DNA from: Prinia subflava
Taxonomy: Eukaryota > Chordata > Aves > Passeriformes > Cisticolidae
NCBI RefSeq assembly: GCF_021018805.1
Contig: NC_086251.1
Span: 43,222,767 to 43,286,766, forward strand
Length of the DNA stretch: 64,000 nt
Direction: 5' to 3'
Both the position numbers and the translations under genes were made by a program. Shown piece after piece: positions 60,294 through 64,000 of this stretch. Under the pieces are notes generated by a model. That model made no database searches and was not told the origin of the DNA. It saw nothing but the letters and a program-made list of their open reading frames with translations. Each line of letters starts with the position of its first letter. Within the stretch, counting starts at the first letter, position 1.

Positions 60294-62458
60294 CTAACAG
60301 AAAAAGTACTGTGTAAAACACTCATTGAGCTTTTTATTTTACAGATTTCACAACACCCTTTTCAACTGATTAAATAATAGATGAAATGTGTCAGTCACAT
60401 GATTGCTTCCAAGCATGGGCTGTTGTGGTGACTGAAAAACAGCCTCAAGAACACAGACCATTTGACTGGAGGGAAAAAAAGCTTTGAGAATCACAGATAA
60501 ACTTTTCTATACCGGAATAAATCTTCTGGTATATTTTTAGAATTGAATGAAAAAAATCAAAGAGATTCTCTCCAAAAATTGACTAAAATTGATTGTCAAA
60601 GCTATGCAACTATATATGAAAAGTTACTATAGAATACTGCAAACTATTTTGACAATAATTACCTACTCCACTGAAATGGAACAATTTTGCTAAGGAAAAT
60701 AATTCACTGTGACAAAATATTAGAAAAGTTTCTTATAGTCTTTACAAGATAAAATCTTGTATTGTCATGTGTGGCAATTACAGACACTGGCACATATGTA
60801 ACATTTCACATTGGAAATTAATTTTGTTGGAATTCTGTGGCTTATATCATGAGATGCTTTTCCCTTTTATTTCATTCACATAGTTTTATGATTAAAATCA
60901 TGTTTTTGATAAATTGCAACATATTTAGAATTCTCAGAAACCTTAAAGTTATAACCTCATAAAGAGCAGGAAAAACCAAAAAAACGCACTGCAGGCTTAT
61001 TGCAATTTTAACTATCAGAAGTTAAGTCATGAGTTTTGCATGAGAAGAGCACTGCTTTATCTAAGCCAGAGACTGACTCTGAACTCAGACATGCTCCAGT
61101 TTGCTAGCCATTAGGAGAGTTATGAGATTATGAAACTGCCTTGACAACGTCAGAGGACTGAATTCTGACTGTCAATTCCCTCAACATCCAAGTACAGAAG
61201 AGCTAACTGAAAATTTGTGTTTACTTCCTTAAGAAATAAAGTTTACTGATACTTATATAGTCATGAAGATAAGCTTCAATTGTTTACAATAGTAACTACA
61301 TAAAATATTCTACTGACATTAATTTGTCATCTTTCCTTTATATCTCTAATCTTTTACTTTTCTCCTTCTCTTGTTATGAAATCTCCCTGTAAGCACCCCA
61401 ACCCTCCTTTTTCATAGCTTGTTATTTCTTCATTGCATGTGGATTGAGACTTATTTCCAAGCACCAGTCCTCTAAAAGAGGTGTAGATAACATGTAAAAA
61501 ATTTTAGTTAATTCTTTCACAAACTGAGAGATTGACTTGCTATTCTTTCCTCTTAGCTTCTATGCCACTTTTTCAAAATCCTTTCTTGAAATCAGTAAAA
61601 TTACTGTTTCTTCACTTTGTTTTGGTGCACTTATGTTTTTCTGCATTACTCTTGGTATGCTTTTCAGTCCAGTGATCCAACTGCCACAAAAATTACTGTA
61701 GACAAGTGCACCATCATCAACATTAGTACAAGAATTTTGGGTTGAAAAGTAGCTATCCTGTATGTTTTCTCTCGGTATATTCAAACATTACATGTAAGTT
61801 GATAAAAATTTGTATTGTAATACTTAAAAAAAAAATCTAGGAGCAAGGAATAAGTCTACGAGAAAAGGGTGGGAAATGAAAAATTCATCCCCATGTTCCA
61901 TCTGACCAAAACCCCTCAATTATTATACTTGGCTTTATTTTCATTCTAATGTAGTAATTAAGATTCCACTGTACAGACACACGATTATTTTAAGTGAAAA
62001 TGTTGCTATTACAAGGTTCCTTTCAAACATCTTCTACAAATGTAAAGTAAGTTGAATTGATTTCTGCTAACAGTATCTAGATTTGAAAACTCTGCATCTC
62101 AAATTAGAGTTATCTAGAATCCATCTACTTTACTCTACCCCTGCCTAAATCAGTTGTCCCGCAGGACACAAAACTCTGCCCCTGGAAGGGCAGGTAGGTG
62201 TTGAAGGGTGTTAACTGACAAAATATACACCTGTGCAGAGTCATCCTTTATGAACATATATTCAAAAGTCAAGTTCTGCATTTCACCTGATGATTCCATT
62301 TAGTATTCCATGTAAAATAATGGCATGTTTTTTCCAAAGCTGAAGTAAAAAATAAATATTACACCAATATATATTAAACAGCAATACAAAAAGTCATATA
62401 TAGCATATTATATCATTCCTCTGGACATCCTTTACTATGACAGAATAACTCTGCTTAC
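60294..62458 (-). other. Intron between exons 2 and 3
   Basis: Intron of about 2.2 kb, GTAAGC donor and TTTTTCTGTTAG acceptor on the minus strand. I see AT-rich unique sequence and no recognisable repeat or further exon. Confidence 0.65.
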
Positions 62459-62547
62459 TTGATCTGAAAAGCTCTGTTGATTCATTTTATCATTTGTACA
62501 ACACTTCCCACATGTAAGTTCTTGTGCAAACTTACATGTTTTATGTC
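62459..62547 (-). CDS. Exon 2 in window, Cys-rich segment of the same gene
   Basis: On the minus strand the exon lies between a TTCTGGCACAG acceptor and a GTAAGC donor. It is 89 bases, enters in phase 1 and leaves in phase 0. Only this frame is open: the other two meet stops. It encodes residues 34-63, beginning GHKTCKFAQELTCGKCC, with cysteines at 38, 46, 49 and 50, and ending in a polar MNQQSFSDQ. The CxxCC group could hint at metal binding, but no paired second cluster is visible, so I do not claim a zinc finger. The phase match with exons 1 and 3 is the strongest support. Confidence 0.75.
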
Positions 62548-63893
62548 CTGTGCCAGAAAATAACGTTGCAATAAAGTTAAGACAGAGAATGCATTGTGTC
62601 TGCAACAGAGCAAAGATGGTCACTGGCCCTAGTGAAGGCTCCTTTCATCCATCCTATGAACAGCCTCAGAGTTTTTCCAATTAAAATTTTGTTTGTAAAT
62701 GAAGTTACACAGTGGCATGGGTTATCCTGCAATCCTGCTATCATCTTCTTTCATGGCCTAATGTAACCACAGGGTACTCAGGGATTTTTCAAAGCAATAT
62801 ATCATTATTCTCACAGGGCACAAAACACATAAATTTATAAATTTGCTAGAAGAAATAGCATTATTGGAAAAGGCACCTTTAGGCACTGATGATTCTTCTC
62901 AAAAGATGAATAATACATGGAAAAAGACAACAAGAGAAATGAGATGGAGAAATAAAGACAAGAGAAATGAGATTGAGAAATAAAGATATTCATCAACATA
63001 TTCCCTTTTTATTTCTAGCTAAACATGAAGCTTGCAATCCTATAAGGAACTACAAGCTAAAACTATTAAAAATGAGATATATTTCAGATGTGTAAAACTG
63101 CTCAAAATCAACAGTAAATTCAGGATGTTGTCTGCAAAATTAGGGATCATATTTTTGTGCAGTTATACAAAAACAATTTTACAGTGCTAAAATTCCAAAT
63201 CACGTAAAGATTGTATCTCACTGAGCTATGCATCAGTAAATACCAACTGAGTGTCCTTGAAGTTACACTACAGTGACTTAGATTTGACCAATCAAACTTA
63301 CAGGAAAAATATAGGTTATGATTTAAAACATTCTGTCAGAATCATTATCTCTTGCAGTTTGCCTGACACTGAACCACCACAGTATGTTGCAAAACACTTC
63401 AAATACTAAGCTGGAGATGAAGATTATATGTTCCATCATACTACATGGACAACTGAGGAAAAAAGGGTTATTCAAACAGATTTTTCACACACACACACCC
63501 CAGTTGTCATTTTTACTGCTGGTGAAGAGTATCAGAAAATAGATTTAGGCGCAGATATTTATTGATTGAAATGAGTAAAATGCAACAGTACTATCTTATT
63601 TATCCTAGCTGATCCATTAACATGCAAATCAACTATAATGTTAAAGCTCCTTCATGCGCTAAAATGTTCAACTCCTTTATCTCTGTGCTGGGTGTAACAA
63701 AGGTGGGAAACAGGACACTGACTTTATATCAACTGGAGCATCAATTTCTTAATTTCAAACACTGCCTGACCTCCTGCTGTAGAAACTGAAGAGAAAAACC
63801 TACAAATTGAACCAACACCACATTTTTATGTTTACCTTGTTCTAGCCAAGGAGAATGCACAAATACAGAAGTGCACACAGAATCAATTCTTAC
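62548..63893 (-). other. Intron between exons 1 and 2
   Basis: AT-rich intron of 1.35 kb with GTAAGA donor and TTCTGGCACAG acceptor on the minus strand. It contains the 28-bp tandem duplication at 62931-62986 and a short CA run near 63486-63498. No other feature is supported. Confidence 0.65.
62931..62986 (+). repeat. 28-bp tandem duplication
   Basis: Two adjacent 28-base units beginning CAAGAGAAATGAGAT and ending GAGAAATAAAGA, with a single G/T difference. Confidence 0.93.
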
Positions 63894-63993
63894 CATGGAC
63901 ATCTACCCATACAGTGAAAAATCCTAAAATGTCATTCAGAATGCTCTGAAGCTGACATTCATACAATTCAGTTTTGCATTCATAGGTAATATG
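63894..63993 (-). CDS. Exon 1 in window (internal exon) of an unrecognised coiled-coil protein gene
   Basis: This is the first exon of the minus-strand gene visible here; earlier exons, including the start codon, lie beyond 64,000. On the minus strand it follows a TTTACAG acceptor that touches the window edge, and ends before a GTAAGA donor. It is 100 bases, read in phase 0, giving 33 codons plus one base. The peptide (residues 1-33 of the visible product) starts HITYECKTELYECQLQ and continues with ILNDILGFFTVWVDVH. It looks like an amphipathic helix running into a hydrophobic aromatic stretch. The final G joins GA of the next exon to make Gly34. The other frames are not supported by the neighbouring exons. 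I do not recognise the family. The acceptor is seen only to 7 bases because the window ends there. Confidence 0.72.
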
Positions 63994-64000
63994 CTGTAAA

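Overview
The window reads as AT-rich nuclear DNA from a bird, probably a passerine or other neoavian. The main evidence is several CR1 LINE copies of the bird type, which end in the ATTCTRTG-like 3' tail and carry recognisable reverse-transcriptase stretches. There is also a bird ERVL-type solo LTR, and older, decayed CR1 remnants of the kind shared with turtles and crocodilians. I see no bacterial gene, operon, CRISPR array, tRNA or rRNA. Long open frames are scarce, and most are chance or lie inside repeats.

The one convincing protein-coding gene is on the minus strand. It enters from beyond the right edge and runs leftwards from about 63,993 to about 35,808, with the 3' UTR possibly reaching 34,250. 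I assembled eight coding exons by hand from splice signals and reading phase: 63894-63993, 62459-62547, 60195-60293, 57435-57458, 45621-45698, 43696-43809, 40003-40111 and 35808-35914. Every junction keeps the frame. Together they give 720 coding bases, that is the last 239 residues plus a stop codon. The product has an N-terminal part (in this window) rich in Leu, Cys and aromatic residues, a central charged coiled coil of about 90 residues, and a Ser/Thr/Lys/Glu-rich tail that looks disordered. I do not recognise the family, so no symbol is given. The fourth exon is a 24-base micro-exon. All CR1 copies in the introns whose orientation is clear and whose match is strong lie antisense to the gene.

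Left of about 34,250 I find no gene I can defend. Layout: unique sequence (1-3420), a degraded ERVL-type LTR (about 3421-3870), unique sequence, an ancient CR1 (about 6890-7860), unique sequence with a 73-bp T-rich tract (12308-12380), a 91-bp TCCA microsatellite (15133-15223), a younger CR1 on the minus strand (15722-16436), a 28-base T run, a relatively complex stretch that may hold conserved regulatory DNA (about 18540-19640), two CR1 tails near 21.1-21.3 kb, a compositionally distinct possible LTR-derived segment (about 22940-23900), and a CR1 tail near 27.7 kb.

Right of 34,250 the introns hold a CR1 tail next to the last exon, a probable CR1 tail at 38.8 kb, a rearranged CR1 of about 1.8 kb at 45.8-47.7 kb, two CR1 copies at 52.7-53.8 kb, and two short tandem duplications. 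All calls are by eye. Exon borders follow from splice consensus plus phase, not from transcript data.
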